This document shows positions 1 to 4,863 of a DNA stretch of 5,033 bases, piece by piece. The notes under the pieces were generated by a model, which saw only the letters and a list, made by a program, of their open reading frames with translations, was not told where the DNA came from and did not search any database. The position numbers and the translations under genes are program-made. The stretch covers positions 1 to 5,033 of the forward strand of contig DHMB01000022.1 of NCBI GenBank assembly GCA_002405565.1, given 5' to 3'. This DNA comes from Clostridiales bacterium UBA4653. Lineage in GTDB: Bacteria; Bacillota; Clostridia; Oscillospirales; CAG-272. Every line of letters starts with the position of its first letter. Within the stretch, counting starts at the first letter, position 1.

Positions 1-465
1 CGGATTATTCGTATGTGGTCGGGGTTTGACAATCCGAACCTGCTCGCGGCTGTCGCGGGGCTTGTCGGCGGGATGGGCGCCGGCGCGGCATATACGTTTG
101 TCCGCAAGCTCGGGGAATTCCGGGAAAACAGTAACAGAATAATTTTTTATTTCTCCGCGTTTTCCTGCCTTGTTTTCCTCCCGTTTCTCATTTTTGATTA
201 CACCCCCATGACGGCAAAACAGCTTCTTTATCTCATTCTGGCGGGCGTTTTCGCATGTATCGGGCAAATCGGAATAACAAAGGCATATATCTGTGCGCCG
301 GCAAAGGAAATCTCGGTCTATGATTATACGCAGGTAATTTTCGCCGCAATTCTCGGATTTTTCGTCTTCGGCGACGTGCCGGACGCTTTCAGCGTTATCG
401 GTTATGTTCTCATCTGCGGCGCAGGCGTTGCAATGTATATCTATAACAACAGAAAAAAGGCATAA
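1..465 (+). CDS. DMT-superfamily (EamA-type) transporter, C-terminal half
   Basis: The frame is open from the first base (R-I-I-R before the first Met at 13), so this is the 3' part of a longer gene. About 154 residues are visible. EamA proteins are usually near 290-310 residues and made of two five-helix repeats; this piece matches the second repeat. Five hydrophobic segments can be seen, starting with a glycine/alanine-rich helix (GLVGGMGAGAAY). The last two helices carry the typical signature: KAY followed by an AP pair, Y-x-Q-V-I-F-A-A-I-L-G, then FGDVPD and IGYVLICGAGVA. A short basic tail (NNRKKA) ends it. It is an inner-membrane exporter or importer of small metabolites; the substrate cannot be read from sequence. 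Position 119-123 of most family members is GE-x-P, here GDVP, a mild change. The family call is firm, the substrate unknown. Confidence 0.88.
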   Translation, partial: RIIRMWSGFDNPNLLAAVAGLVGGMGAGAAYTFVRKLGEFRENSNRIIFYFSAFSCLVFLPFLIFDYTPMTAKQLLYLILAGVFACIGQIGITKAYICAPAKEISVYDYTQVIFAAILGFFVFGDVPDAFSVIGYVLICGAGVAMYIYNNRKKA

Positions 466-508
466 AAAATCCCCGCTCTGTCCCGCAAGGGTCGGAGGGG
501 GATTTTTT
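464..508. terminator. Shared Rho-independent terminator between convergent genes
   Basis: An A-run and CCCC (471-474) pair with GGGG and a T-run (498-508). Inside, CTCTG pairs with CGGAG (one G-U), then CCC and GGG enclose a GCAA (GNRA) tetraloop. There is one bulged G on the left arm and one T/T mismatch. The arms are flanked by A-run and T-run, so the element can work in both directions. It sits right after the transporter stop and just beyond the stop of the opposing gene ending at 513. Confidence 0.88.
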
Positions 509-512
509 GTCA

Positions 513-782
513 TCATTTTTCTTTCACACAACCGATGAGAGAGACTGTGAATATCGCGGCAAATGCCAGGAATAAGACCCCGGAAAGTATCGACGGGAGC
601 TTGCCCATTGCGGTGAGTTTTTCCGTCAGCAAAGCGCCACCATCATCAGCTCCACCGATTATTCCGATATTATTTCCCTCCGACGTCGTGGATAAAGCCG
701 ATACCGTAAAAAATATAAACAAAATAAGCATAACAAGTGCAAGCGCACCCGATATCGCACAAATAAGTCTTTTCCTCTTCAT
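513..782 (-). CDS. Small two-helix membrane protein with an OadB-like GIIGGAD motif
   Basis: This is an 89-residue protein starting MKRKRL. The frame is open further upstream to 848, but the ATG at 782 has a GGAGGA ribosome site directly before it and lies downstream of a good promoter, so it is preferred. Two hydrophobic helices are seen, about residues 7-29 and 63-84, with a basic N-terminus and a short KEK tail. Between them, NNIGIIGGADDGGALLTEKL resembles the conserved GIIGGADGPT segment of the beta subunit of Na+-pumping decarboxylases (OadB/GcdB family), where the Asp is important for Na+ transport. The full beta subunit has many helices and several hundred residues; this protein has only the motif and two helices, and GPT is replaced by DGG. 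It cannot be a complete pump subunit. No alpha or gamma subunit gene is nearby. It may be a stand-alone small protein family that borrows the motif. Function unknown. Confidence 0.72.
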   Translation of the reverse strand: MKRKRLICAISGALALVMLILFIFFTVSALSTTSEGNNIGIIGGADDGGALLTEKLTAMGKLPSILSGVLFLAFAAIFTVSLIGCVKEK

Positions 783-784
783 GA

Positions 785-792
785 TCTCCTCC
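785..792 (-). promoter_or_regulatory. Ribosome binding site that fixes the start at 782
   Basis: On the minus strand GGAGGAGA is followed two bases later by ATG (GGAGG core 5 bases from the start). The longer frame starting at 848 would begin upstream of the promoter -10, so this site decides the start of the small membrane protein. Confidence 0.8.
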
Positions 793-816
793 GATTGGTG
801 TATATTTCTGCCTTTT

Positions 817-845
817 ATTTTACAGAAAATGTCGCTCCCTGTCAA
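817..845 (-). promoter_or_regulatory. Sigma-A-type promoter for the small membrane protein
   Basis: On the minus strand TTGACA (840-845) is followed after exactly 17 bases by TAAAAT (817-822). The -35 is a perfect match and the -10 is 5 of 6. The start of transcription should fall near 810, giving a short leader of roughly 28 bases. The -35 abuts the T-run of the upstream rubrerythrin terminator. Confidence 0.82.
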
Positions 846-846
846 C

Positions 847-875
847 AAAAAGGACCCGCCGAAGCGGGTCTTTTT
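847..875 (-). terminator. Rho-independent terminator of the perR-rubrerythrin operon
   Basis: Read on the minus strand, GACCCGC (870-864) and GCGGGTC (859-853) form a perfect 7-bp stem closed by a TTCG tetraloop with the extra-stable C(UUCG)G context, followed by CTTTTT. A-runs upstream extend the pairing. It begins only 3 bases beyond the rubrerythrin stop codon. Confidence 0.92.
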
Positions 876-878
876 GAA

Positions 879-1427
879 TTATTTTCCGAAATATCTGTTG
901 AGAAGGCCTTCAAAAGCTCTGCCGTGACGGGCTTCGTCCTTTGCCATTTCGTGAACAGTGTCGTGAATGGCGTCGAGATTTGCGGCTTTCGCTCTTCTCG
1001 CAAGGTCATATTTGCCTGCCGTTGCGCCGTTCTCGGCAGCAACTCTCATTTCGAGGTTCTTCTTTGTCGAAGGCGTTACAACCTCGCCGAGGATTTCCGC
1101 GAACTTAGCTGCGTGTTCAGCCTCTTCATAAGCGGCTTTTTCCCAGTAAAGCCCGATTTCCGGATATCCCTCTCTGAAAGCGACTCTCGCCATCGCAAGA
1201 TACATGCCGACCTCGGAGCATTCGCCCGCGAAGTTTGCGCGAAGGTCGTTTATGATGTCCTCGGAAACGCCTTCCGTTATACCGACAACGTGCTCCGTTG
1301 CCCAGGATGTTTTGCTTTCTTCAACCTTTTCGAATTTGTCTGCCGGAACGCCGCACTGAGGGCATTTTTCGGGGGGAGTATCTCCCTCGTGAACGTAACC
1401 GCATACCTTGCATACCCATTTTGCCAT
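879..1427 (-). CDS. rbr: Reverse rubrerythrin (rubredoxin domain first)
   Basis: This is a 182-residue non-heme iron protein that reduces hydrogen peroxide (and oxygen, in clostridial relatives) to water using electrons passed through its rubredoxin centre; it acts in the cytoplasm. The rubredoxin-like FeS4 site is at the N-terminus: C6-x-x-C9-G and C22-P-x-C25-G. This order is the reverse of classical rubrerythrin and defines the 'reverse' type known from clostridia. The four-helix diiron domain follows: E69 and E72 in GECSE, E102 and H105 in EEAEH, E132 in AAENG, and E165 and H168 in DEARH. All expected ligands appear present. The start has AAGGAGGA seven bases upstream. It is the second gene of an operon, 29 bases behind perR with no terminator between, and ends at a strong terminator. 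Control by PerR is expected from the shared operator and from known PerR control of the clostridial homologue. No signs of damage. Confidence 0.95.
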   Translation of the reverse strand: MAKWVCKVCGYVHEGDTPPEKCPQCGVPADKFEKVEESKTSWATEHVVGITEGVSEDIINDLRANFAGECSEVGMYLAMARVAFREGYPEIGLYWEKAAYEEAEHAAKFAEILGEVVTPSTKKNLEMRVAAENGATAGKYDLARRAKAANLDAIHDTVHEMAKDEARHGRAFEGLLNRYFGK

Positions 1428-1456
1428 GATTTATTCCTCCTTGAATTTTGATTTTT

Positions 1457-1858
1457 TCAGTTTTTTTTCGATATATTTTCAAGACATTTTCCGCAGATTC
1501 CGCGGAAAGCTATGCTTGCCGATGTAATTTTGCCGCCGGTTTCCTTCTGTGCGGCGCAGAGCCCCGTTATTTCAACGGGTGACATTATATCCGTAACCTC
1601 GCCGCAGACCGTGCAGAAAAAATGGTTATGAGGCGAAACGTTGCCGTCATATCTTTCCCTGCCCTTCGCGCCGAGAGCGATTATATCGCCGTTTTCGCAA
1701 AGGGAGGCGAGGTTTCTGTAAACCGTCGCAAGGCTTATCTGCGGATATTCCTCCCTTATGCTGGTATAGACCATGTCAGCCGTCGGGTGATCCGTTCGGG
1801 AGCGCAGGTTTTCCAGAATCGCGTCGCGCTTGTCCGAATGTTTTTGAATGGTTGCCAT
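1457..1858 (-). CDS. perR: PerR-type peroxide-sensing repressor (Fur family)
   Basis: This is a 133-residue Fur-family DNA-binding metalloregulator. The winged helix covers about residues 8-65, with the recognition segment SLATVYRNLASLCENGDI. The sensing site can be aligned one to one with Bacillus subtilis PerR: H24 (its H37), D71 (D85), H77 (H91), H79 (H93) and D90 (D104). An Asp at the last place is the mark of PerR; Fur has Glu there. The structural zinc site is complete: C82-x-x-C85 and C122-x-x-C125. Iron-loaded PerR represses until peroxide oxidises the metal-binding histidines. The N-terminus is some 12 residues shorter than in Bacillus, but the start is backed by AGGAGG four bases before ATG. 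It is the first gene of an operon with rubrerythrin. A Fur/Per-box-like sequence overlaps its transcription start, suggesting autorepression. The subtype call rests on D90 and gene context. Confidence 0.92.
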   Translation of the reverse strand: MATIQKHSDKRDAILENLRSRTDHPTADMVYTSIREEYPQISLATVYRNLASLCENGDIIALGAKGRERYDGNVSPHNHFFCTVCGEVTDIMSPVEITGLCAAQKETGGKITSASIAFRGICGKCLENISKKN

Positions 1859-1881
1859 TTTTCCTCCTGGTTTTTGAAAAC

Positions 1882-1900
1882 GATAATCATTACTGTTATC
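1882..1900. promoter_or_regulatory. PerR/Fur-box-like operator
   Basis: The 19-mer GATAATCATTACTGTTATC has GATAA/TTATC ends as an inverted repeat and matches 14 of 19 positions of the classical Fur box. Centred on the C at 1888, it also matches 9 of 14 positions of the 7-1-7 Per box, including ATAATCATTA. It lies directly downstream of the perR -10 (1901-1906), over the predicted transcription start and early leader, where a bound repressor would block transcription. Confidence 0.68.
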
Positions 1901-1928
1901 AGTATATCAGAATTTTTTGAAATGTCAA
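1901..1928 (-). promoter_or_regulatory. Promoter of the perR-rubrerythrin operon
   Basis: On the minus strand TTGACA (1923-1928) is followed after 16 bases by TATACT (1901-1906), preceded by TGA to give an extended -10 (TGnTATACT). The leader is about 35 bases, and AGGAGG lies four bases before the perR ATG. Confidence 0.82.
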
Positions 1929-1946
1929 CCCCTTTTTCAAAAAAAT
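1911..1946. repeat. AT-rich inverted repeat around the perR -35
   Basis: AATTTTTTGAAA (1911-1922) and TTTCAAAAAAATT (1935-1947) are inverted copies differing by one extra A, separated by a 12-base spacer that contains the perR -35 box. It could be a second protein-binding site or simple low-complexity promoter DNA; nothing in the sequence decides between these. Confidence 0.35.
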
Positions 1947-1976
1947 TTTTATATTTTTCCGATTGTCCCCCGCCTA

Positions 1977-2005
1977 TTGATTTTTGCCCGAAAATCGTAT
2001 ATCAT
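1977..2005 (+). promoter_or_regulatory. Probable promoter of the ribF unit
   Basis: TTGATT (1977-1982) and TATCAT (2000-2005) are 17 bases apart; they match 4 of 6 and 5 of 6 consensus positions. Transcription would start near 2012, leaving a leader of only about 25 bases, too short for an FMN riboswitch. It stands back to back with the perR promoter, and the Per-box-like site lies about 75 bases away, so PerR control of ribF is unlikely. Confidence 0.55.
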
Positions 2006-2036
2006 ATATGTAACAATATTTCAAAAGGCAAAAATT

Positions 2037-2975
2037 ATGACCGTAATAAATCTGAAAAACGGAAACGAAATAAAAATAACGGACGGCATGACCCTCTCCT
2101 GCGCCCTCGGCAATTTTGACGGCGTCCACAGAGGGCACGCGGCTCTGCTGAAAAAGGCGACGGAAAAAGGGGCGTGCACGCACAGCGCCGTCTGGACGTT
2201 CAGCCGTCATCCCCGTCTCTGCTCGGGAGACGAGAGCTTTTCCGCGCTGACGACGACAGAGCAACGGCTTTACCTCTTCGCAGGTGCCGGAATCGATATT
2301 GCCATCCTCTGCGAATTTCCGGACGTGAAGGACGTCTCGCCCGAGGATTTCGCACTGCGTATATTATATAATGAATGTCACGTCCGCCGCGCCGTCTGCG
2401 GATACAACTTCCGTTACGGCAGAAATGCCTCGGGAACGCCCACAGCGCTCTCCGAAGAGCTGAAAGCGCTCGGAGCGGAGGAAGTTACCGTCGACGCGGT
2501 GAAAAGCGCCGACGGCGCCGTTATAAGCTCCTCGGCGATACGTCGATTTCTCGAAGAAGGCGATATCGAAAGGGCAAACAACTTTCTCGGCAGAGAATTC
2601 TGCATTTCACTGCCCGTAAGCGAGGGGCAAAGGCTCGGAAGGACGCTCGGCTTGCCGACGGTAAATCAGGTGTTCCCTCCGCACCTCGTCATCCCCCGTC
2701 ACGGAGTCTACGCCGCAAAGTGCACGGTCGACGGCAAGGAATACAAGGCAATTGCAAACATCGGCGTCCGCCCGACGGTTATCAGTCACGCCGAGAACGT
2801 AAACTGTGAAACACATATCATCGGCTTTTCGGGCGACCTTTACGGGAAAACCGTTCCAGTCCGCCTCTGCCGTTTTCTTCGAGACGAAAAGAAGTTTTCG
2901 TCGGTGGACGAGCTGAAAACCGCAATCCTGGCGGATGAGGAAAAAGCCGTGCAGTTGCTTTCCGATGAGGAGTAA
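2037..2975 (+). CDS. ribF: Bifunctional riboflavin kinase / FAD synthetase
   Basis: This is a 312-residue cytoplasmic enzyme that phosphorylates riboflavin to FMN and adenylates FMN to FAD. The N-terminal nucleotidyltransferase domain shows GNFDGVHRGH (25-34), the CGYNFRYGRNASGTP segment (121-135) and ISSSAIRRFLEEGDIERA (163-180). The C-terminal kinase domain shows GQRLGRTLGLPTVN (197-210), HGVYAA (222-227), ANIGVRPTV (240-248) and the ETHI segment (258-261) with the likely catalytic Glu258. The usual PTAN is PTVN here, a conservative change. The frame stays open upstream to 1917, but those 40 residues (lysine, phenylalanine and tyrosine rich, across promoter DNA) are not family-like; the ATG at 2037 gives the normal length. 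Its ribosome site is weak (AAAGG about 10 bases upstream). It is the first gene of a + strand unit and its last codons carry the ribosome site of the next gene. Confidence 0.95.
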   Translation: MTVINLKNGNEIKITDGMTLSCALGNFDGVHRGHAALLKKATEKGACTHSAVWTFSRHPRLCSGDESFSALTTTEQRLYLFAGAGIDIAILCEFPDVKDVSPEDFALRILYNECHVRRAVCGYNFRYGRNASGTPTALSEELKALGAEEVTVDAVKSADGAVISSSAIRRFLEEGDIERANNFLGREFCISLPVSEGQRLGRTLGLPTVNQVFPPHLVIPRHGVYAAKCTVDGKEYKAIANIGVRPTVISHAENVNCETHIIGFSGDLYGKTVPVRLCRFLRDEKKFSSVDELKTAILADEEKAVQLLSDEE

Positions 2976-2978
2976 TCA

Positions 2979-4286
2979 ATGAAATTACACAAAAGTATAA
3001 AACGTGCGATAACCCTTGCGCTGTCTGCATTTCTGCTTATCGTTCCGTTTATGGTATTCCCGCAGGCAAAGGATTACGACGGCACCGCCCGCGCAAACAA
3101 CGTCTGCGTCATGAACGTCGAATACGGCGAGGCTGTGTTCTGCAAAAATGCGGACGAAAAGATTGCGCCCGGCCCTTCGGCAAAGATTCTTGCCGCCGTG
3201 CTCGCCTTCGAGCATTATGCGGGAAACGAGGAAAAACCCGTGACAATCACGCCTGCCGCGCTTGAAAATATATACGGCGGCGTTATAATAAATCTCAAAG
3301 CGGGCGACACGCTCCGCGCAATCGACCTTATATATGCAATGGTCGTCAGCGGCGCAAGCGACGCGGCAAACGCAATCGCAATAGACGTCGCGGGCAGCGT
3401 CACGGCGTTTACCGCGATGATGAACAAAAAAGCCCGTGAGCTCGGCGCAACATCAACAGCATACGCAAATCCGACGGGGCTTGACTCACGCGGCGCATAC
3501 ACAACGGCAAGAGACACCGCCGTCATCGCCTGTTACGCAAGAAAAAATCAGCAATATATGCAGGCGGCAAACGCAAAATCATATAAAATTCCGGAAAGCG
3601 GCGAGTTCAAGGCGAGAACCGTATATACAAAAAACGCCCTCCTCGCAAATTATTCGTCCGACAAATACCTTTATTCAAAGGCGGAGGGGATGGCTGTCGG
3701 CTTTACGGACGACGCCGGAAGATGTGTTATAACGTCCGCTTCGGAAAAGGCGTTTTCATTTGTCTGCGTGCTTATGGGCGGCACAGACAGTTCGGACGGC
3801 AGAATGCCCGTCTACACCGACGCGAAAAATCTTCTCGAATGGGCGCTCGGAAATTTCGCGCTTGTGAAAATATCGGGCACGACGGACATCGTCGGCGAGC
3901 TACCGGTGACGCTTTCAAAGCAGCGCAATTATGTAACGGTCGCCGCAAAAAACGACGTTTTCGCTTTTCTCCCGAAGGACACGGACACAACAAAAGTCAC
4001 GCGGACGGTTACATATTACGAAGAATCGCTGAAAGCGCCCGTGCGGCGCGGAACGGAGGTCGGCGAGATAACTCTTTCGCTTGACGGAAAGGTCATCGGG
4101 AGCTCGCCGCTGATAACAAAGCTCGACGCCGAGCGTAGCGCTTCCCTCGTCCTCGGCGAAAACATAAAAAACATTATAAAATCGAAATTTTTCGTAATCA
4201 CAATCGTAGCTTTGATATGTGCCGCCGCGGTTTTCACGCTTGGCAGAATTTTCGTTTTGATGAAAAAAGCTCGCACGAAAAAGTAA
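2979..4286 (+). CDS. DacF-like peptidase S11 homologue, probable pseudoenzyme
   Basis: This is a 435-residue membrane-anchored protein of the D-Ala-D-Ala carboxypeptidase (S11, low-molecular-weight PBP) family, which trims peptidoglycan stem peptides outside the cell. A signal/anchor helix lies at about 8-28, the transpeptidase-like domain at about 38-290, a PBP5_C-like beta domain at about 292-388, and a C-terminal helix at 403-427 followed by a basic tail. Family landmarks are clear: NADEKIAP (57-64), LGATSTAYANPTGLD (155-169), YTTARD (174-179). The catalytic motifs, however, are changed. SxxK reads P66-S-A-K69, so the nucleophile serine is Pro. SxN in front of DAA reads G-A-S (125-127), or S-G-A if shifted. 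KTG reads A239-V-G241. Loss of all three argues against carboxypeptidase activity; a binding or scaffold role is inference. The reading frame is intact. ATG lies 3 bases after the ribF stop, with GAGGAG inside ribF's end, suggesting translational coupling. Confidence 0.9.
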   Translation: MKLHKSIKRAITLALSAFLLIVPFMVFPQAKDYDGTARANNVCVMNVEYGEAVFCKNADEKIAPGPSAKILAAVLAFEHYAGNEEKPVTITPAALENIYGGVIINLKAGDTLRAIDLIYAMVVSGASDAANAIAIDVAGSVTAFTAMMNKKARELGATSTAYANPTGLDSRGAYTTARDTAVIACYARKNQQYMQAANAKSYKIPESGEFKARTVYTKNALLANYSSDKYLYSKAEGMAVGFTDDAGRCVITSASEKAFSFVCVLMGGTDSSDGRMPVYTDAKNLLEWALGNFALVKISGTTDIVGELPVTLSKQRNYVTVAAKNDVFAFLPKDTDTTKVTRTVTYYEESLKAPVRRGTEVGEITLSLDGKVIGSSPLITKLDAERSASLVLGENIKNIIKSKFFVITIVALICAAAVFTLGRIFVLMKKARTKK

Positions 4287-4315
4287 CATAAAAAATCATC
4301 CGTCTGCAAAGAATA

Positions 4316-4348
4316 TTTTTGCCGGCGGATATTTTCTTCCGGCAAAAA
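4316..4348. repeat. Perfect 10-bp hairpin before the small membrane gene
   Basis: TTTTTGCCGG (4316-4325) and CCGGCAAAAA (4339-4348) are a perfect inverted repeat with a 13-base loop. The T-run is on the 5' arm and the A-run on the 3' arm in both directions, the reverse of an intrinsic terminator, so it probably does not end transcription. It sits just before the GAAAGG of the next gene and could act on message stability or translation. Confidence 0.5.
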
Positions 4349-4368
4349 CCGAAAGGCAGAAAACCCAA

Positions 4369-4617
4369 GTGGACATGGCTGATATAAAGATGACAAAATC
4401 GGCTATCAAGGATGTTGAGCGCAGCGCGGCGACCTGCTGGGACGCAATGACAGAAAATAACATCGAGCTGCGGCTTCGTTTCTCCCTCGTTGACATGATT
4501 ATGGCGGCTGCGGGAGCCGTTATTCTGACAGTTTCCATCGGCGCGATAAAGAAAATGTGTCATCAGCGCAAGATAAAACGCGAAGCGGAAAAGCTCGCAA
4601 AACAGAAAGCCGAATAA
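4369..4617 (+). CDS. Small single-pass membrane protein, unknown function
   Basis: This is an 82-residue protein I do not recognise. A polar N-terminal part (1-37) includes CWDAMTENN. One hydrophobic helix lies at about 39-60 (VDMIMAAAGAVILTVSIGA), then a strongly basic, lysine- and glutamate-rich tail (61-82) likely helical (KREAEKLAKQKAE). The tail should stay in the cytoplasm by the positive-inside rule. The start is uncertain: GTG at 4369 has GAAAGG about 12 bases upstream; ATG at 4375 and ATG at 4390 are alternatives with no better site. It follows the S11 homologue by 82 bases with no intrinsic terminator between, only the 4316-4348 hairpin, so it is probably the last gene of the ribF unit. 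Codon use resembles the neighbours. A convincing terminator comes right after the stop. Confidence 0.75.
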   Translation: MDMADIKMTKSAIKDVERSAATCWDAMTENNIELRLRFSLVDMIMAAAGAVILTVSIGAIKKMCHQRKIKREAEKLAKQKAE

Positions 4618-4621
4618 CCTC

Positions 4622-4668
4622 AAAAGAACCGTTTTTTTGTGGATAACCGCGAAAAAACGGCTCTTTTT
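4622..4668. terminator. Long hairpin terminator of the ribF unit
   Basis: AAAAGA-A-CCGTTTTTT (4622-4637) pairs with AAAAAACGG-C-TCTTTT (4652-4667) with a single A/C mismatch. The pairing continues inward through GTGG/CCGC (4639-4642 with 4647-4650, one G-U) to a four-base ATAA loop. On the + strand it is followed by TCG and TTTTT. A run of T pairs in the arms lets it also act for a transcript from the other strand, though its exit U-tract there is weaker. Confidence 0.85.
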
Positions 4669-4725
4669 CGTTTTTATACATTTGTATATGCGACTTTTAC
4701 ACATTGTTTATCCACATTGTCCACA
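4638..4725. other. Cluster of DnaA-box-like 9-mers
   Basis: Against the consensus TTATNCACA there are two perfect sites: 4708-4716 (TTATCCACA, + strand) and 4638-4646 (TGTGGATAA, i.e. minus strand, within the terminator loop). Two sites have one mismatch: 4695-4703 (TTTTACACA) and 4717-4725 (TTGTCCACA). The last three are head to tail within 31 bases. An AT-rich stretch follows (4821-4880), but that is also the promoter of the next gene. No dnaA, dnaN or rpmH is in view, so origin function is not shown. The same bases lie in a possible minus-strand coding frame (DVDNVDKQCV), which gives a non-regulatory explanation for the repeats. Confidence 0.42.
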
Positions 4726-4829
4726 TCGCGTTTCAGCCTTTTTTCCGCCTCGGAAAGGTCATTTTGAGACCCAAAACGGCTCTCTTCCCACTCGATTTTG
4801 CCGCCCGCGACGTCATGTGATAAATTCAC
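4674..4829 (-). pseudogene. Possible small ORF or gene remnant on the minus strand
   Basis: A minus-strand frame is open between the TGA at about 4862 and the TAA at 4674-4676. From GTG at 4829 it gives 51 residues, beginning VNLSHDVAGGKIEWEESRF and containing NDLSEAEKRLKRDVDNVDK. The composition is charged, balanced and protein-like, and the codons (GAC, GTC, GGC, GAG, AAA) resemble those of the neighbouring genes, more so than the opposite strand. It contains no internal ATG, has no ribosome site before GTG, and overlaps the neighbouring promoter at its 5' end, so translation is doubtful. It would converge on the terminator at 4622-4668. It may be a decayed 3' fragment, a tiny gene, or chance. 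Apart from this frame and the DnaA-like sites, I see nothing in 4726-4813. Confidence 0.25.
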
Positions 4830-4863
4830 TTTATTTACATATATTATGTTGACAATTCACATG
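4814..4863. repeat. Inverted and direct repeats around the regulator promoter
   Basis: CATGTGA (4814-4820) and TCACATG (4857-4863) are perfect inverted copies. AATTCAC occurs twice in the same direction (4823-4829 and 4854-4860), 31 bases apart, about three helical turns. The second copies overlap the -35 and spacer of the promoter at 4849-4877, a place where a repressor, for example the regulator itself, could bind. This is inference from position only. Confidence 0.35.

Noticed and set aside
783..848. 22-residue N-terminal extension of the small membrane protein
   Set aside because: It would start upstream of the promoter -10; the ATG at 782 has a strong ribosome site and gives a normal membrane-protein start MKRKR.
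535..927. 130-codon + strand open frame
   Set aside because: It is antisense to the small membrane protein and runs across its promoter and the rubrerythrin terminator.
795..1451. 218-codon + strand open frame
   Set aside because: It lies antisense to the rubrerythrin gene, whose ligand motifs, ribosome site and terminator are all clear; the + strand translation shows no family features.
1917..2036. 40-residue N-terminal extension of RibF
   Set aside because: The region is promoter DNA, the encoded residues are not family-like, and the ATG at 2037 gives the usual RibF length.
2006..2036. FMN riboswitch before ribF
   Set aside because: The likely leader is only about 25 bases and shows none of the conserved RFN element sequences.
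4234..4704. 156-codon minus strand open frame
   Set aside because: It overlaps the end of the S11 homologue, the whole small membrane gene and its terminator, with cysteine- and phenylalanine-rich shadow composition.
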